A stretch of 52,267 nt of DNA, taken from the NCBI RefSeq assembly GCF_001427585.1, contig NZ_LMGY01000001.1, positions 565,110-617,376 on the forward strand. Direction: 5' to 3'. The position numbers and the translations under genes were made by a program. Source of the DNA: Pseudoxanthomonas sp. Root630. GTDB taxonomy: Bacteria > Pseudomonadota > Gammaproteobacteria > Xanthomonadales > Xanthomonadaceae. Below, piece after piece: positions 34,090-43,131 of the stretch. Position 1 is the first letter of the stretch, and the number at the start of each line of letters is the position of its first letter. A model generated the notes under the pieces. That model was not told the DNA's origin. It worked only from the letters and a program-made list of their open reading frames with translations, and made no database searches.

Positions 34090-35406
34090 TTAGAGCTGAA
34101 CCAGCGGCGGCAGTGCGGACATCGTGTTGATGGTTGCTCTTCGAAGGCCGTGATGATGGTCGCGCGGACCGCTGGCAAGGTCGGCTGAGGCGGCGGGCCC
34201 TGGATTCTTTTTTTCCCGCTTCGCCTGCTTGAGGCGCCGGGATTGAAGGAAGGCATAGGCGATCATGGTCATGAGTGCGTGCCGGTGCAGCCCCGTCCAT
34301 GATCGTCCCTCGAAGTGATCGAGGCCGAGTTCCTCCTTCAGTTGCTGATGCGCCTGCTCGCAGATCCAGCGTGCCTTGATGGCGCCGGCCAAGCGCTTGA
34401 GCGACGTGTCGGCGGGCAGGTTCGAGAGGTAATATTTGTGCTCTCCATTCGAGCGGTGTTCGCCGATCAGCCAGGCCTCTTCTCCCGGCAGATGCTGCTG
34501 TCCCATGTCACCGATCCTCTGGGGCGGCCCGTCTGCCACCCTGATCCGCATGGCGGCGAAGCGAGCCTTCAGCGGTCCCTTGGTGCCACGCCGCCAGCTC
34601 AGCGTGCGCCAGGGCGCCGTCGCCAGCATCTTCTCCGCCGATATCGACTTCGCATCGGGCACATGGTTCTTCCGCGGGCGGCCACGCCCGGAAACGGGGA
34701 AGACGAGAGCCACGTCGACCGGATAGACTTTCTGGCGTGCTCCTATGCCGACGGCCCAGGTGAGGCCACGCTCGCTCAAACCCTGCCGGAATGGCGCGGA
34801 GAGGCCATAACCGGCATCAGCCAGCACGCAGCCGAAGCGCAGGCCGGCCGTGCGCGCCCGATCGATCTCGGCGAGCGCGATCTCGGGCTTGGTCCGATAG
34901 CCTGCGTGATCGTTCGGCACGCCGGCTCGGGCCAGTCGCGCGGGATCGCTCGTCCAGCTCTCGGGCAGAAACAGCCGCAAGCCCACCATGACCGGAACTT
35001 CGCCGGAAGCCAGCGTCAGCGACACCAAGGTCTGGCAGTTGGCGTTCTTGCCCAGGGCCGAGGCGTATTGCGGCGCGACGCCGACCGAGCGCTCGCCCTT
35101 GTTCGGCAAAGCCGTGTCATCGACGATCAGCCAGGCCTCGCTGCCGCCGACCATCCGATCCGCCTCGGTGAGAAGAGCCTTCTCCAACGGTGCCGCGTCC
35201 CAAACACCGCCGGCGATGAAGTGATGAAGCTGGTCGTAGCCGACGCCACCATCGCGCGCCGCCATCGGCTGGACGCTCTTGCGATCACCGGCACCAATCA
35301 GCCCCGCCACATAGGCCGGACACATCCGCGCTCGCACCTTGTGCCGCAGAGCATCGAGAAAGGGCGTAAGCCAGCCCTCGAGATCAGACTTCCAGCGCTC
35401 GTCCAT
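34090..35406 (-). CDS. IS701-family transposase
   Basis: A DDE transposase of 438 aa. Family features are the N-terminal [40 protein letters not shown] (first Asp), [20 protein letters not shown] (second Asp) and the C-terminal [20 protein letters not shown] with [12 protein letters not shown] (Glu). A start at 35436 would add ten residues. The gene looks intact. Terminal inverted repeats and target duplication were not identified, so element borders are open. Confidence 0.93.
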   Translation of the reverse strand: MDERWKSDLEGWLTPFLDALRHKVRARMCPAYVAGLIGAGDRKSVQPMAARDGGVGYDQLHHFIAGGVWDAAPLEKALLTEADRMVGGSEAWLIVDDTALPNKGERSVGVAPQYASALGKNANCQTLVSLTLASGEVPVMVGLRLFLPESWTSDPARLARAGVPNDHAGYRTKPEIALAEIDRARTAGLRFGCVLADAGYGLSAPFRQGLSERGLTWAVGIGARQKVYPVDVALVFPVSGRGRPRKNHVPDAKSISAEKMLATAPWRTLSWRRGTKGPLKARFAAMRIRVADGPPQRIGDMGQQHLPGEEAWLIGEHRSNGEHKYYLSNLPADTSLKRLAGAIKARWICEQAHQQLKEELGLDHFEGRSWTGLHRHALMTMIAYAFLQSRRLKQAKREKKNPGPAASADLASGPRDHHHGLRRATINTMSALPPLVQL

Positions 35407-35816
35407 GGCCGGCCCTCCAGAAAGCCGACCACCCATGAATCACGCAATCCGCGCCGCGGGAATCTGGAGGGTTCTGTGAGGTCGCGGGGCGCAACGCGGG
35501 CGTCCTGGCGCTGTGTGCGCGACCTCATTGAAGCCGGATTGAACGAACCCGCTGACGCGCGCGCTGTGCTATGGATATTGTTGTTCGCGGGTGGGTCCGG
35601 GCATGACCTCGAGGCTCTGCACGTGTTCGCCGACATGTTCACCGCGGGGAATAATCCGGCCTGTGTATCGGCCCGGAAGCGTCGATTTGCGTGGTTGCGG
35701 CGCGCTTGGTGGGGGCCGACGCCGCGCCCAAGATTGGCGTGGGCGCGCGTCATCGTCGCATCGATCAGCAATGTCGCCGCGATGCCGGAGTGGTCGATCA
35801 GAGCCGCGAAGCATGC

Positions 35817-36986
35817 TCATGATGTGTTGGGCCATCGCCGCGCTCGGGCGAAGGTCGCGGTGATTTGCAAGCTGCCACCACAGCATGGGCAGACGCTGGG
35901 ATCGAAGGGATGCCGCTGCGTTCGAGGCTTGGCAGGTACCGCGGGTTCGCCTGGCGTGTCGGCGAGTAGATGCCGGATCTGCGCGAGCCTGGCACGGCGG
36001 ATGCCGTTGGCGAGGAAACCGTAATGCCGGATGCGGTGAAATCCGTCGGGCAAGCAGTGGAGCAGGAAGCGGCGAATGAACTCGTGGGCCTCAAGGGTCA
36101 TGTCGCGCGATGCGTTGCCGTGGCGATAATCCTTCCAGCGGAAGGTCACGCTGGTGTCGTCGGCGCGCACCAGTCGGCTGTTGGCGATGGCGACGCGGTG
36201 GGTGTAGCGGCCAAGATAGGCCAGCACGTGCGCGGGCGAGCCGAATGGCGGCTTGGCATAGGTGATCCAGCGCTTCCTGCGCAGCGCGCGGATCGTCTCG
36301 GCAAAGCATCCGGCATCGTGGAGTGACGCCAGGTTGCCGAAGAACTGCAACTGCCCGGCAGCATGGGCGGTCAGCAGCCGTTCGATGAACACCCTGCGGA
36401 ACAGCTTGGAGAGAACATGGACGGGCAGGAAGAAGCTGCGCCGGCACGATCTCCAGCGAGAGCTACCGTCGGCAAGCACGCCGCCGGGGACAAGGCAATG
36501 AATATGGGGGTGATGGGTCAGCGTCTGCCCCCAAGTGTGCAGGATACCGATAAAGCCAAGCTCGCCGCCCAGACGATGCCGAGGATCGGCGGCGATGGTC
36601 TTGAGCGTCGCGGCGACGGCTTCAAACAGGATGCCATAGAGCAGCCGCTTGTTCTGGTAGGCGATCGCAGCGACCTCGCCGGGCACGGTGAATACGACAT
36701 GGAAATAGGGAACGGGCAGAAGGTCGGCTTCGCGATCGGCAAGCCACTGGTCGCGGGCGGCGCCTTGGCACTTGGGACAATGCCGGTTGCGGCAGGAGTT
36801 GTAGGCGACCCGGCTATGTGCGCAGTCATCGCAGGTCTCGACGTGCCCACCGAGCGCCGCCGTCCGGCACAACTGGATCGCGGACATGACGCGGCGTTCC
36901 ACCCGACCGAGGTGGCCGTCGTGAGCCTGAGCATAGGCAGTGCCGTGGCGGCGGAAGATATCCGCCACCTCCAATGTCGAGCGCAC
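35817..36986 (-). CDS. IS91-family (HUH) transposase
   Basis: Rolling-circle transposase of 389 aa. The N-terminal zinc-binding part is ETCDDCAHSRVAYNSCRNRH with CPKC. The HUH metal site is THHPHIHCLVPGG, and the catalytic Tyr motif is VLAYLGRYTHRVAIAN. A C-terminal CPCCGG adds a second zinc site. It starts nine bases after the recombinase gene and looks complete. Confidence 0.95.
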   Translation of the reverse strand: MRSTLEVADIFRRHGTAYAQAHDGHLGRVERRVMSAIQLCRTAALGGHVETCDDCAHSRVAYNSCRNRHCPKCQGAARDQWLADREADLLPVPYFHVVFTVPGEVAAIAYQNKRLLYGILFEAVAATLKTIAADPRHRLGGELGFIGILHTWGQTLTHHPHIHCLVPGGVLADGSSRWRSCRRSFFLPVHVLSKLFRRVFIERLLTAHAAGQLQFFGNLASLHDAGCFAETIRALRRKRWITYAKPPFGSPAHVLAYLGRYTHRVAIANSRLVRADDTSVTFRWKDYRHGNASRDMTLEAHEFIRRFLLHCLPDGFHRIRHYGFLANGIRRARLAQIRHLLADTPGEPAVPAKPRTQRHPFDPSVCPCCGGSLQITATFARARRWPNTS

Positions 36987-36995
36987 GGCGGCGCG

Positions 36996-37868
36996 TCAGG
37001 CGGGCGGCACCACCTCGAGGGTCAAGCGATCAAGCGGGCTCTGCGCCGCAGCGATCGTGGTCGTGGCAACCTGCGTGTAGCGCGCTGTCGTCGACAGGCT
37101 GTTATGCCCCAGCAAAACCTGGATGATGCGAATATCGACGCCGCTCTCAAGAAGATGGGTGGCAAAGCTGTGCCGCAACGTGTGCACGCTGACCTTCTTG
37201 GTCAAGCCTGCCGCCTTGGCGGCGGATCGGCACGCCGAATGCAGAACGGTAACGTTGATCGGCCCGTCTTCCCGTCCCGGGAAAAGCCAGTCCGTTGGCC
37301 GCGTCAGGCGCCAATAGGTGCGCAGGATATCGAGCAGTTGGGCCGACAGCATCACCGTGCGATCCTTGGCGCCCTTGCCATGCCGCACCTGGAGAAGCAT
37401 CCGGTCGCTGTCGATATCGCCGACCTTGAGGCTCACGACCTCCGATACGCGAAGTCCGGCGGCATAGGCTGTGGTCAACGCCGCCCGCGCCTTCAACGAC
37501 GGCACCGCTTCGAGAAAGCGCACCACTTCGTCAGCGCTCAAGATCGCCGGCAGCTTGCGGGGCATCCTCGCATAGGCAATCCGCTCGGGTATCTCGCCCC
37601 GGTTCAGCGTCACGCCGTAGAAAAAACGCAGAGCGCACACGGTCTGGTTGAGCGCCGGCCAGGATATCCCCTGTGACACGAGATAGACCTGAAATGCCCG
37701 GACATCCTCGAGCCCGAGCCGATCCGGCGAACGTCTGAAATAGCGGCTGAACTTCGTGACGGCGTGCAAGTACGATCGTTGCGTCGCCGGCGACAGGTTG
37801 CGCAGCATCATGTCGTCGATCATACGGCGGCGCAGCGGGCTCACCGCTGTCGTGGTGGTATCAGCCAT
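36996..37868 (-). CDS. Tyrosine recombinase (XerD-like) of IS91-like element
   Basis: A 290-aa phage-integrase family recombinase. The catalytic residues are in AAGLRVSEVVSLKVGDIDSD (Arg), VHTLRHSFATHLLESGVDIR (His-x-x-Arg), LLGHNSLSTTARYTQV (His and Tyr). The N-terminal SAM-like domain is RNLSPATQRSYLHAVTKFSR. Such genes often accompany IS91-type transposases; here both appear intact. Confidence 0.95.
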   Translation of the reverse strand: MADTTTTAVSPLRRRMIDDMMLRNLSPATQRSYLHAVTKFSRYFRRSPDRLGLEDVRAFQVYLVSQGISWPALNQTVCALRFFYGVTLNRGEIPERIAYARMPRKLPAILSADEVVRFLEAVPSLKARAALTTAYAAGLRVSEVVSLKVGDIDSDRMLLQVRHGKGAKDRTVMLSAQLLDILRTYWRLTRPTDWLFPGREDGPINVTVLHSACRSAAKAAGLTKKVSVHTLRHSFATHLLESGVDIRIIQVLLGHNSLSTTARYTQVATTTIAAAQSPLDRLTLEVVPPA

Positions 37869-37978
37869 GGGATGGTCTCCTGATCAGGGGTTGGTCTTCA
37901 GCAACCAAACCTTCCCATCAGGAGGCCATTCCAGCCAATACGCTCACCCCTCCCGCGTCAGCGGGTTCGTTCAATCCT

Positions 37979-38456
37979 GAATGTCGATCCGACCTAGGCC
38001 CCTGTCACGCGGTGAACCTAGCGATGGCATCCCCGGTATGGCCTGCGCTGTTCCTGAACAAGGCTGTTTGTGTGCTACCGGCGCAGGCGAAGGTTGCGGC
38101 CATGCCTCAAGGATTGCGGAGGCCGCCAAGTTTGGAACTGCTGAATTGGGCGTTCCCGTCCGGCTTCACTATCGCACGGCAATGCGAGATGGACCGTCGC
38201 TCCAAGCGTGATCCGCTATTGCGGGTGATGGAACCGGGCAACGCCCGCAAATCCTGAGTCCGCCGCCCTGGACACCGCGGCAAGACACCGTTCCCCGTTG
38301 TTGCGGGGCTTCACGCGATCCGCCGCTGCTTCTTGCGTTAGTGATCGAAGCCGAATGGCGGAAACGCGCTCCTGGACGTGGTTCCGGCGCAGCCGAGAGC
38401 GCGGCCCGAAGGGCAACGCCCAAACCCGTTCAGTGGGAAACATCTTCCTGATCGAG
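37979..38456. other. Intergenic region without recognisable gene
   Basis: Several short frames are open, but none resembles a known protein or has a convincing start, and codon use is not consistent. The stretch lies between the right end of the IS91-like element and the monooxygenase-like gene; it may be debris from old insertions. Confidence 0.6.
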
Positions 38457-38747
38457 TCAGGCCGGAAACGCATCCATGAGGATGAACGTCGCCTTCTGTC
38501 GCTGGTGCGCATTGATGAGCGGGACCAGCCGCGTGAAATGCTCGGTCCTGCAATGGGCGTCCAGTGCCGCCCGATCCGGCCATTCCTCTATGAAGATGAA
38601 ATGGCCGGGGTCTTTCTGGTCGATGAAGAGGTCATAGGAAATGCAGAGGTCTTCCTGTCGGGTTTTATCGACCAGCTCGCGGTAGAGCGGCAGGACGGTC
38701 TCAACGGCTTCCGGCTTGATGAAATCCTCGGCGATGACCTTGAGCAT
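38457..38747 (-). CDS. Antibiotic biosynthesis monooxygenase (ABM)-like quinol monooxygenase
   Basis: A 96-aa ABM-fold protein: MLKVIAEDFIKPEAVETVLP, LYRELVDKTRQEDLCISYDL and HFIFIEEWPDRAALDAHCRT with EHF. This is the pattern of small dimeric quinol monooxygenases such as YgiN. ATG 38747 begins the domain; the frame open upstream overlaps the toxin gene. It is not obviously linked to its neighbours and is probably cargo. Confidence 0.85.
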   Translation of the reverse strand: MLKVIAEDFIKPEAVETVLPLYRELVDKTRQEDLCISYDLFIDQKDPGHFIFIEEWPDRAALDAHCRTEHFTRLVPLINAHQRQKATFILMDAFPA

Positions 38748-38788
38748 AAGGTGACGCTTCCTTTCGCAATCGGGCGATGCCCTCGTGT

Positions 38789-39211
38789 TCAGTGCCCGGC
38801 CGTCCAAGGGTCGATGATCGGGACACCCGCCGCCTTGAAGGCGCTGGCATCGCGCGTGGCGACTGCAAAGCCATGGGCAGTCGCGATGGCCGCGATGTAA
38901 CCGTCCGGCGTCGGAAAACCCTTGCCCGCGTTGCGCGCCGCAACGGCGAGGTCGGCATAGCGGCGAGCGGCATCCGTATCGAAGGGAAGGATTCTGCCGT
39001 CGAACAGGCCGAGAAGCCCGTCGAGGGTTGCGGCGAGCTTCCGCTTGCGCTGCCCGTCCGGCAGCGCGCCGATGCCGAACAGGAGTTCCGCGACGGTGAC
39101 GCTGGAGAGATAGAGGGTTTCGGCGGCCTGCTCATCCAGCCAGTCGCGCACGGCGGGCGCCGGTTCCGGCTTCATCGCCTCGGAAACGACATTGGTGTCC
39201 AGAACGATCAT
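38789..39211 (-). CDS. PIN-domain toxin (FitB/VapC type)
   Basis: A 140-aa PIN-domain ribonuclease. The acidic residues are present: MIVLDTNVVSEAMKPEPA (Asp5), VTVAELLFGI (Glu), TPDGYIAAIATAHGFAVATR (Asp) and DASAFKAAGV. It overlaps the antitoxin gene by 4 bases, as usual for type II pairs. It probably stabilises the element by post-segregational killing. Confidence 0.95.
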   Translation of the reverse strand: MIVLDTNVVSEAMKPEPAPAVRDWLDEQAAETLYLSSVTVAELLFGIGALPDGQRKRKLAATLDGLLGLFDGRILPFDTDAARRYADLAVAARNAGKGFPTPDGYIAAIATAHGFAVATRDASAFKAAGVPIIDPWTAGH

Positions 39212-39462
39212 TCAAAGCTCATAGGCACGGCGGGCGTCCGGTCGCGGCTCTGTTCCAGCGCCTCGAAATCGGCATTGGTCAAGCCTGCCTCCCGGCTCAA
39301 CGCCGCCATGGCGGAACCGATGCGCAGGCGGTTGGCGGGACGCACCGCCTCTTCCAGAATATCGCGGATTTCGGCCTCGGTGCTGCGACCATGATGGGCC
39401 GCGCGCACCTTGAGGGCGCGGTGCGCCTCGTCTGACAGGTTGCGAATGGTGACGGCGGGCAT
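39208..39462 (-). CDS. FitA/VapB-type antitoxin
   Basis: An 84-aa antitoxin with an N-terminal ribbon-helix-helix (MPAVTIRNLSDEAHRALKVR, then STEAEIRDILEEAV) and a flexible acidic C-terminus that would wrap the toxin (NADFEALEQSRDRTPAVPMS). ATG 39462 begins the domain. The operator just upstream suggests autorepression by the FitAB complex. Confidence 0.93.
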   Translation of the reverse strand: MPAVTIRNLSDEAHRALKVRAAHHGRSTEAEIRDILEEAVRPANRLRIGSAMAALSREAGLTNADFEALEQSRDRTPAVPMSFE

Positions 39463-39463
39463 C

Positions 39464-39528
39464 TGATGGCGTCTCCGGCTAATTGATGGCGACGCCATCA
39501 CTATAGAATCTTTGCTATCATTTATCAA
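39464..39528 (-). promoter_or_regulatory. Promoter and operator of toxin-antitoxin pair
   Basis: On the minus strand TTGATA and TATAGT are spaced by 17 bases, close to a consensus sigma-70 promoter. The palindrome TGATGGCG-A-CGCCATCA (39484-39500) overlaps the -10 end, and another TGATGGCG half-site lies 20 bp away (39464-39471). Binding there would block transcription. Confidence 0.75.
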
Positions 39529-39557
39529 GATGCGGCAGCCGAATGGATGTGGTTCCG

Positions 39558-39974
39558 CTATTTGGCGGGCGGGCTGATATTCGCTACCAGCCGCACGAGC
39601 GCCGACGCGCCTGTCACGCCGCCGCCGATCAGGCAGAAGATTGTGCGCCAGACCTCGGACGGCACGACCTCGCGCGTGATGCCGTGAACCAGTGCATAGC
39701 CCGCAACGGCGGCAGGCGCGGCGAAAACAAGCACCACGGCGAGGCGCAGGATTGGTGTCCTCACCATCATGAACAGAACCACCAGCAGACCATAGGCGGC
39801 GGCGCCCGCCGCCAACCCGACCAGTCCTGCGCCGATCAGGCCGGAACCGGAGGCATAGGCCAAACGCGCCGCCTCCACGCCGATCATGAAGGGCAGTGCA
39901 TAAACGGCCAGCGTATAGGCCAGGACAGAGAGACCGGCGACCAGCGCGACGGCCATCAACATGAGCACGATCAT
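39558..39974 (-). CDS. Small polytopic membrane protein
   Basis: A 138-aa hydrophobic protein with about four membrane helices (VLMLMAVALVAGLSVLAYTL; LIGAGLVGLAAGAAAYGLLV; LRLAVVLVFAAPAAVAGYAL; IFCLIGGGVTGASALVRLV). AGGAGGATT precedes ATG 39974. I do not recognise the family. It is encoded just downstream of the ParB-like gene on the same strand, so it may be part of the element's conserved set. Nothing points to a transporter or enzyme. Confidence 0.75.
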   Translation of the reverse strand: MIVLMLMAVALVAGLSVLAYTLAVYALPFMIGVEAARLAYASGSGLIGAGLVGLAAGAAAYGLLVVLFMMVRTPILRLAVVLVFAAPAAVAGYALVHGITREVVPSEVWRTIFCLIGGGVTGASALVRLVANISPPAK

Positions 39975-40017
39975 TTGCAGAATCCTCCTGTGCCGATGAC
40001 CCTGACGGGCATCGGAT

Positions 40018-40048
40018 CGGTCGCGCGGGGTCGATCCCCGCGCGACCG
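40018..40048. terminator. Strong GC hairpin downstream of ParB-like gene
   Basis: CGGTCGCGCGGGG and its complement form a perfect 13-bp stem around TCGAT. A T-run (ATTTTT) follows on the plus strand only. For the minus-strand ParB-like gene it could act as a transcription attenuator before the membrane-protein gene. A second 7-bp hairpin (GCCGGGA/TCCCGGC, near 40080-40104) follows the ParB-like stop. Confidence 0.5.
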
Positions 40049-40111
40049 CGATTTTTGGGAAGGGTAGGAAACAGGAAGGCCGGGACCGCTTGCGCGATCC
40101 CGGCCCGGTCC

Positions 40112-42157
40112 TCACTCGGCGGCTTGGAGGTAGGCGTCGGCTTCCGGCTCGGCCTCCAACCATGCGGGTCGCGTGGTGCGCAGCACGGTCGGTAGCCAGC
40201 CCGTTCCAGCGAGAAGCTGTTCGGCGGCCTGCGCCATCTCCGGCTTCTTCAAGCCCGCGATCCGCTCGGCGGCTTCATCGCTGACACCTTCACGAACGGC
40301 GGCGAGGATATGCGCCTTGGTGACGCGGTCGAGATAGGTCGGCGTCGTCGGCGTCCAGTGCGCCGTCATGTCCAGCGCCACCGCGCTCGCCAGCTTCTCC
40401 GCCGTCGCGCGGGCGTTCGGCTTCTGCTCCCACGGTGTCCTGACCGCATTGACGGTCAGCGATACGCAATGGGCGAGCAAGGCCATAAGGCTCGCCTGAT
40501 CCAGACCGGCGACGAAGGCCCAGAGGTCCGCCACCTCGCGGGGCATATCCGATGCCCATCCGGCATGACGATCCGCCAGCGCCTGCGCGGCGGGCGTGTC
40601 CTCGATCCCGTCCGCGTGAGAAGCCAGATACGCGCTGGTCAGGCGGATTTCGAGGCAGGACGCTTCCCCGCCGCGATAGAAGGTCTGCGCCGCCAGTGCA
40701 TGAACCACGGCGACAAGCGCCATGTCCGGCTGCTCGCCAAGGGCGAGACGCAGGCCAAGGGTGCGATGCGCGGTCAGGTCGCGGACGAGCGCGTCCGACA
40801 GCGGCTTTCCCGCATCCCCGGCATCCTCGTCCTCCGGGTGAGGTTCGGGTTCCTCATCCTCGCCGCCGTCCTCATCTTCGATGATTTCGCCATCACCGTT
40901 AACGCGCACACCGTCGATGACGGTTTCGCCGTCTTCGCCCGCTTCCGGTTCGGGAGCCTCGTCCTCGGCGCGGATGAAGCCGCGTTCGATGCGGGCCGTG
41001 CCGTCATGGTTCAGGATGACGAACACACCGCCACGCGCGATCTCGTCGGCATCATAGGCATGACGCTTGCCGTCGATCCGCTTGATCTCCGCTTCCAACT
41101 CCCCGAACCGCTGATCCGCTTCGTCCGGGAGTTCGTCGTAGCCTTCGTATTCCGACGACAGGCGGTCGTATTCCTCCTGCGCGGCGGTGTAGGCGGCGGC
41201 ATCGTCCGCCGACAATTCCACCGGATGCGGATAGGTGCGGCGCATCCCGTGCGCATGGGGGAAATCGATGTGAACCGAAGTCCACTTCCACCCCTCCGAC
41301 GCCTGAACCTCGGCAGCAATGCTTTCCAGCTTGTCGATGACAAGCCGGTCCAGCAACGCGGCATCCTCGAAATAGCCGCCCCGATCCTCGGTGAAGAGGT
41401 CGCGGATGATCGTGCCGCCCGCCTCGGCGTATGCGTCCGCGCCGACGAAACGCGCGCGCCGGTCACTGGCTTCCACGTTCATCTTGGTCAGGTCGCGGCG
41501 GATAATCCACGGCTCACGGTTATAGGACAGGTTGTCGAACACCTGTTCCTGCCGGTCGTGATCCTCGGTGATGGCGAAGGCCATCAACTGGTCCAGCGAC
41601 AAGCCGCCATCGCGATAGACCTGCATCAACTTCGGGCTGACCGCGCCGAGACGCATCCGCTGCCTGACGACATGCGGGGTCACGCCGAACCGGGCGGCAA
41701 TTTCCTCCGCGCCCCAACCACGATTGTCCGCAAGTTCACGGAAGCGCTCATACTGATCGGCGGGGTGCATCGCCTCGCGGGTGATATTCTCGTCGAGGGA
41801 GATTTCCGCTGCGTCGTTCTCGGTATCCAGAACGCAACGGATGGCTTCCGACTTCTTGATCTGCTTGCGCTTGACGCGCAGCAATTGCGCCAGCCTGCGG
41901 CCTTCGCCGATGGTGACGAGATAGAAGCCGGTCGCTTCGCCTTCCGCGTTCGTCTCCGGCTCCACCACCAGATTTTGCAGCATCCCCTTGGCGGCGATGC
42001 TGGCCGCCAGTGCTTCGATATGGGCTTCGCTGTGCGGGGTCTTGCGGGCGTTGCGGGGCGACTTCTTCAACTTGTTCAGCGGCACGAACAGCACCGCGCC
42101 GTTCTCATTGGCGGGGGCTTCGGAAACCGTGGCGGTCGTTTCGACAGTATTGGTCAT
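40112..42157 (-). CDS. Large ParB/RepB/Spo0J-like nuclease-domain protein
   Basis: A 681-aa protein with an N-terminal ParB domain (FVPLNKLKKSPRNARKTPHS, EALAASIAAKGMLQNLVVEP, VTIGEGRRLAQLLRVKRK). A helix-turn-helix follows (WGAEEIAARFGVTPHVVRQR, MRLGAVSPKLMQVYRDGGLS). A coiled acidic middle contains a run of Glu/Asp (residues about 420-450), and a helical C-terminal domain completes it. Such large ParB-like proteins are part of the Tn4371-like core, next to DUF932. They may act in element maintenance or DNA protection, not necessarily with the ParA at 27129. ATG 42157 and its leader match that of DUF932. Confidence 0.93.
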   Translation of the reverse strand: MTNTVETTATVSEAPANENGAVLFVPLNKLKKSPRNARKTPHSEAHIEALAASIAAKGMLQNLVVEPETNAEGEATGFYLVTIGEGRRLAQLLRVKRKQIKKSEAIRCVLDTENDAAEISLDENITREAMHPADQYERFRELADNRGWGAEEIAARFGVTPHVVRQRMRLGAVSPKLMQVYRDGGLSLDQLMAFAITEDHDRQEQVFDNLSYNREPWIIRRDLTKMNVEASDRRARFVGADAYAEAGGTIIRDLFTEDRGGYFEDAALLDRLVIDKLESIAAEVQASEGWKWTSVHIDFPHAHGMRRTYPHPVELSADDAAAYTAAQEEYDRLSSEYEGYDELPDEADQRFGELEAEIKRIDGKRHAYDADEIARGGVFVILNHDGTARIERGFIRAEDEAPEPEAGEDGETVIDGVRVNGDGEIIEDEDGGEDEEPEPHPEDEDAGDAGKPLSDALVRDLTAHRTLGLRLALGEQPDMALVAVVHALAAQTFYRGGEASCLEIRLTSAYLASHADGIEDTPAAQALADRHAGWASDMPREVADLWAFVAGLDQASLMALLAHCVSLTVNAVRTPWEQKPNARATAEKLASAVALDMTAHWTPTTPTYLDRVTKAHILAAVREGVSDEAAERIAGLKKPEMAQAAEQLLAGTGWLPTVLRTTRPAWLEAEPEADAYLQAAE

Positions 42158-42159
42158 GG

Positions 42160-42500
42160 TCTTGATCCTTTGGCTTGGGTTTCGCGCAGCGAAGCGCCGC
42201 GCTGAAACCCTGGCCGTCGCCGAGACCGGGGGGTGCAAGGGGCAAGGGCGGCCGGGACGGAGGGGGATCACCCGGCCTGCACAAGCGGATCGAAGTCATA
42301 ACTGAGAGTGTGAAACACGCATTCGCGCGGAAGGCCGGGGAAACCGTCCCGGCCGAGCGTCAGCGATCCCTTGCGCCGCGCCGGGGGGCGGAGCCCACAA
42401 GCCACCCGCCCGGCATGAGCGCCAGCGGGCGCCGGGCACGAGAACCGGATCAGGATGGCAAAGCCTCGGAAGCTGGAAGTCGTGCATCCTGATCGCCGCA
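42160..42500 (-). repeat. Leader copy B (shared with DUF932 leader)
   Basis: The region upstream of the ParB-like gene has the same ordered blocks as 33085-33395. Both have the start-codon-proximal segment, the GGCCGGG/CCCGGCC stem (42250-42275), the CGTCCCGGCCGAGCGTCAGC block (from 42346), and an outer pair GATCAGGATG/CATCCTGATC (42447-42494). An unrelated 50-base segment lies in the middle. Two copies 9 kb apart before two core genes point to function. Confidence 0.8.
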
Positions 42501-42634
42501 TTTTCTGCTAGGATAGACTACGGCGATTCTGTCTCTTTTTTCGGGATGGCAGTTTTCAGATGAGGAACGCACATTCCGACAGCTGGCGCGGCCCAAGCGC
42601 ACCAACATAGTCTAAGAAAATAAGGAGGTAATGC
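42501..42634. promoter_or_regulatory. Divergent promoter region of ParB-like gene and TIR operon
   Basis: No gene. The plus-strand TIR operon must start here; a strong ribosome-binding site (AAGGAGGT) precedes its first ATG. GC content drops from here to about 46.7 kb, marking the border of the acquired defence island. Confidence 0.5.
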
Positions 42635-43123
42635 ATGGCCCGGAAAGTTTTTTTCAGTTTTCACTATGCGCGTGACGTTCGCCGCATCGTTCAGGTGCGC
42701 AATTCCTGGGTCGTTCGCGCAAAAGGTGAGGCGCAGCCCTTCTATGATGCCGCCGAGTTTGAGGAGGCCAAGAAGCGCGCCGGTGGCATAGAGAAGTGGA
42801 TTGAGGAACAGCTCAAGGGTACGTCGGTCACGGTGGTGCTGTTCGGTGCCGAAACCTACGACCGCGAATGGGTGCGACACGAAATCAAGCGGAGCTACGA
42901 ACTCAAGAAAGGCATCCTCGCCATCGACATCCACCGTATCAAAGATCCGCAACTCGGAGCTGACGTTCAAGGAAAGAACCCTCTCGATTACTGGCATGTC
43001 GAGCAGAATGGCAAAAAGGTTCCGTTCAGCAGTCTCTACAGGACCTATGACTGGGTCAATGATGATGGTTATAATAATATGTCGACCTGGATTGAGGCTG
43101 CGGCCGTGGCAGCGGGGCGCTGA
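42635..43123 (+). CDS. TIR-like protein (ThsB/DUF1863 type)
   Basis: A 162-aa stand-alone TIR-like protein. MARKVFFSFHYARDVRRIVQ and VRNSWVV form the first strand-helix, typical of ThsB of the Thoeris defence system. TSVTVVLFGAETYDREWVRH and EIKRSYELKKGILAIDIHRI carry the candidate catalytic glutamate (E83, with E89 close by). In Thoeris, ThsB senses phage and makes a cyclic ADP-ribose-type signal from NAD+. Here it is the first gene of a four-gene operon, eight bases before the next TIR gene. No SIR2 or macro-domain ThsA is nearby. Confidence 0.9.
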   Translation: MARKVFFSFHYARDVRRIVQVRNSWVVRAKGEAQPFYDAAEFEEAKKRAGGIEKWIEEQLKGTSVTVVLFGAETYDREWVRHEIKRSYELKKGILAIDIHRIKDPQLGADVQGKNPLDYWHVEQNGKKVPFSSLYRTYDWVNDDGYNNMSTWIEAAAVAAGR

Positions 43124-43131
43124 GGCGAGGC

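Larger units (their letters stand above)
35536..37978 (-). mobile_element. IS91-like element with tyrosine recombinase and 24-bp inverted ends
   Basis: A 2.44-kb element with two genes: a tyrosine recombinase followed by a Y2/HUH transposase. A 24-bp sequence at 35536-35559 (starting GGATTGAACGAACCCGCTGA) is repeated inverted and without mismatch at 37955-37978. IS91-group elements usually lack long terminal inverted repeats, so these may be sub-terminal and the exact borders may differ by some bases. Confidence 0.8.

Noticed and set aside
35477..35527. Inverted repeat TGAGGTCGCG/CGCGACCTCA as right end of the IS701 element
   Set aside because: No matching copy at the left end; it could equally be a chance hairpin between the two elements.
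37981..38257. Short plus-strand frames to the right of the IS91-like element
   Set aside because: No known family, no consistent codon use and no ribosome-binding site.
40310..42205. Plus-strand open frame of 631 codons
   Set aside because: Antisense shadow of the ParB-like gene caused by high GC; no motif and low-complexity Arg/Ala composition.
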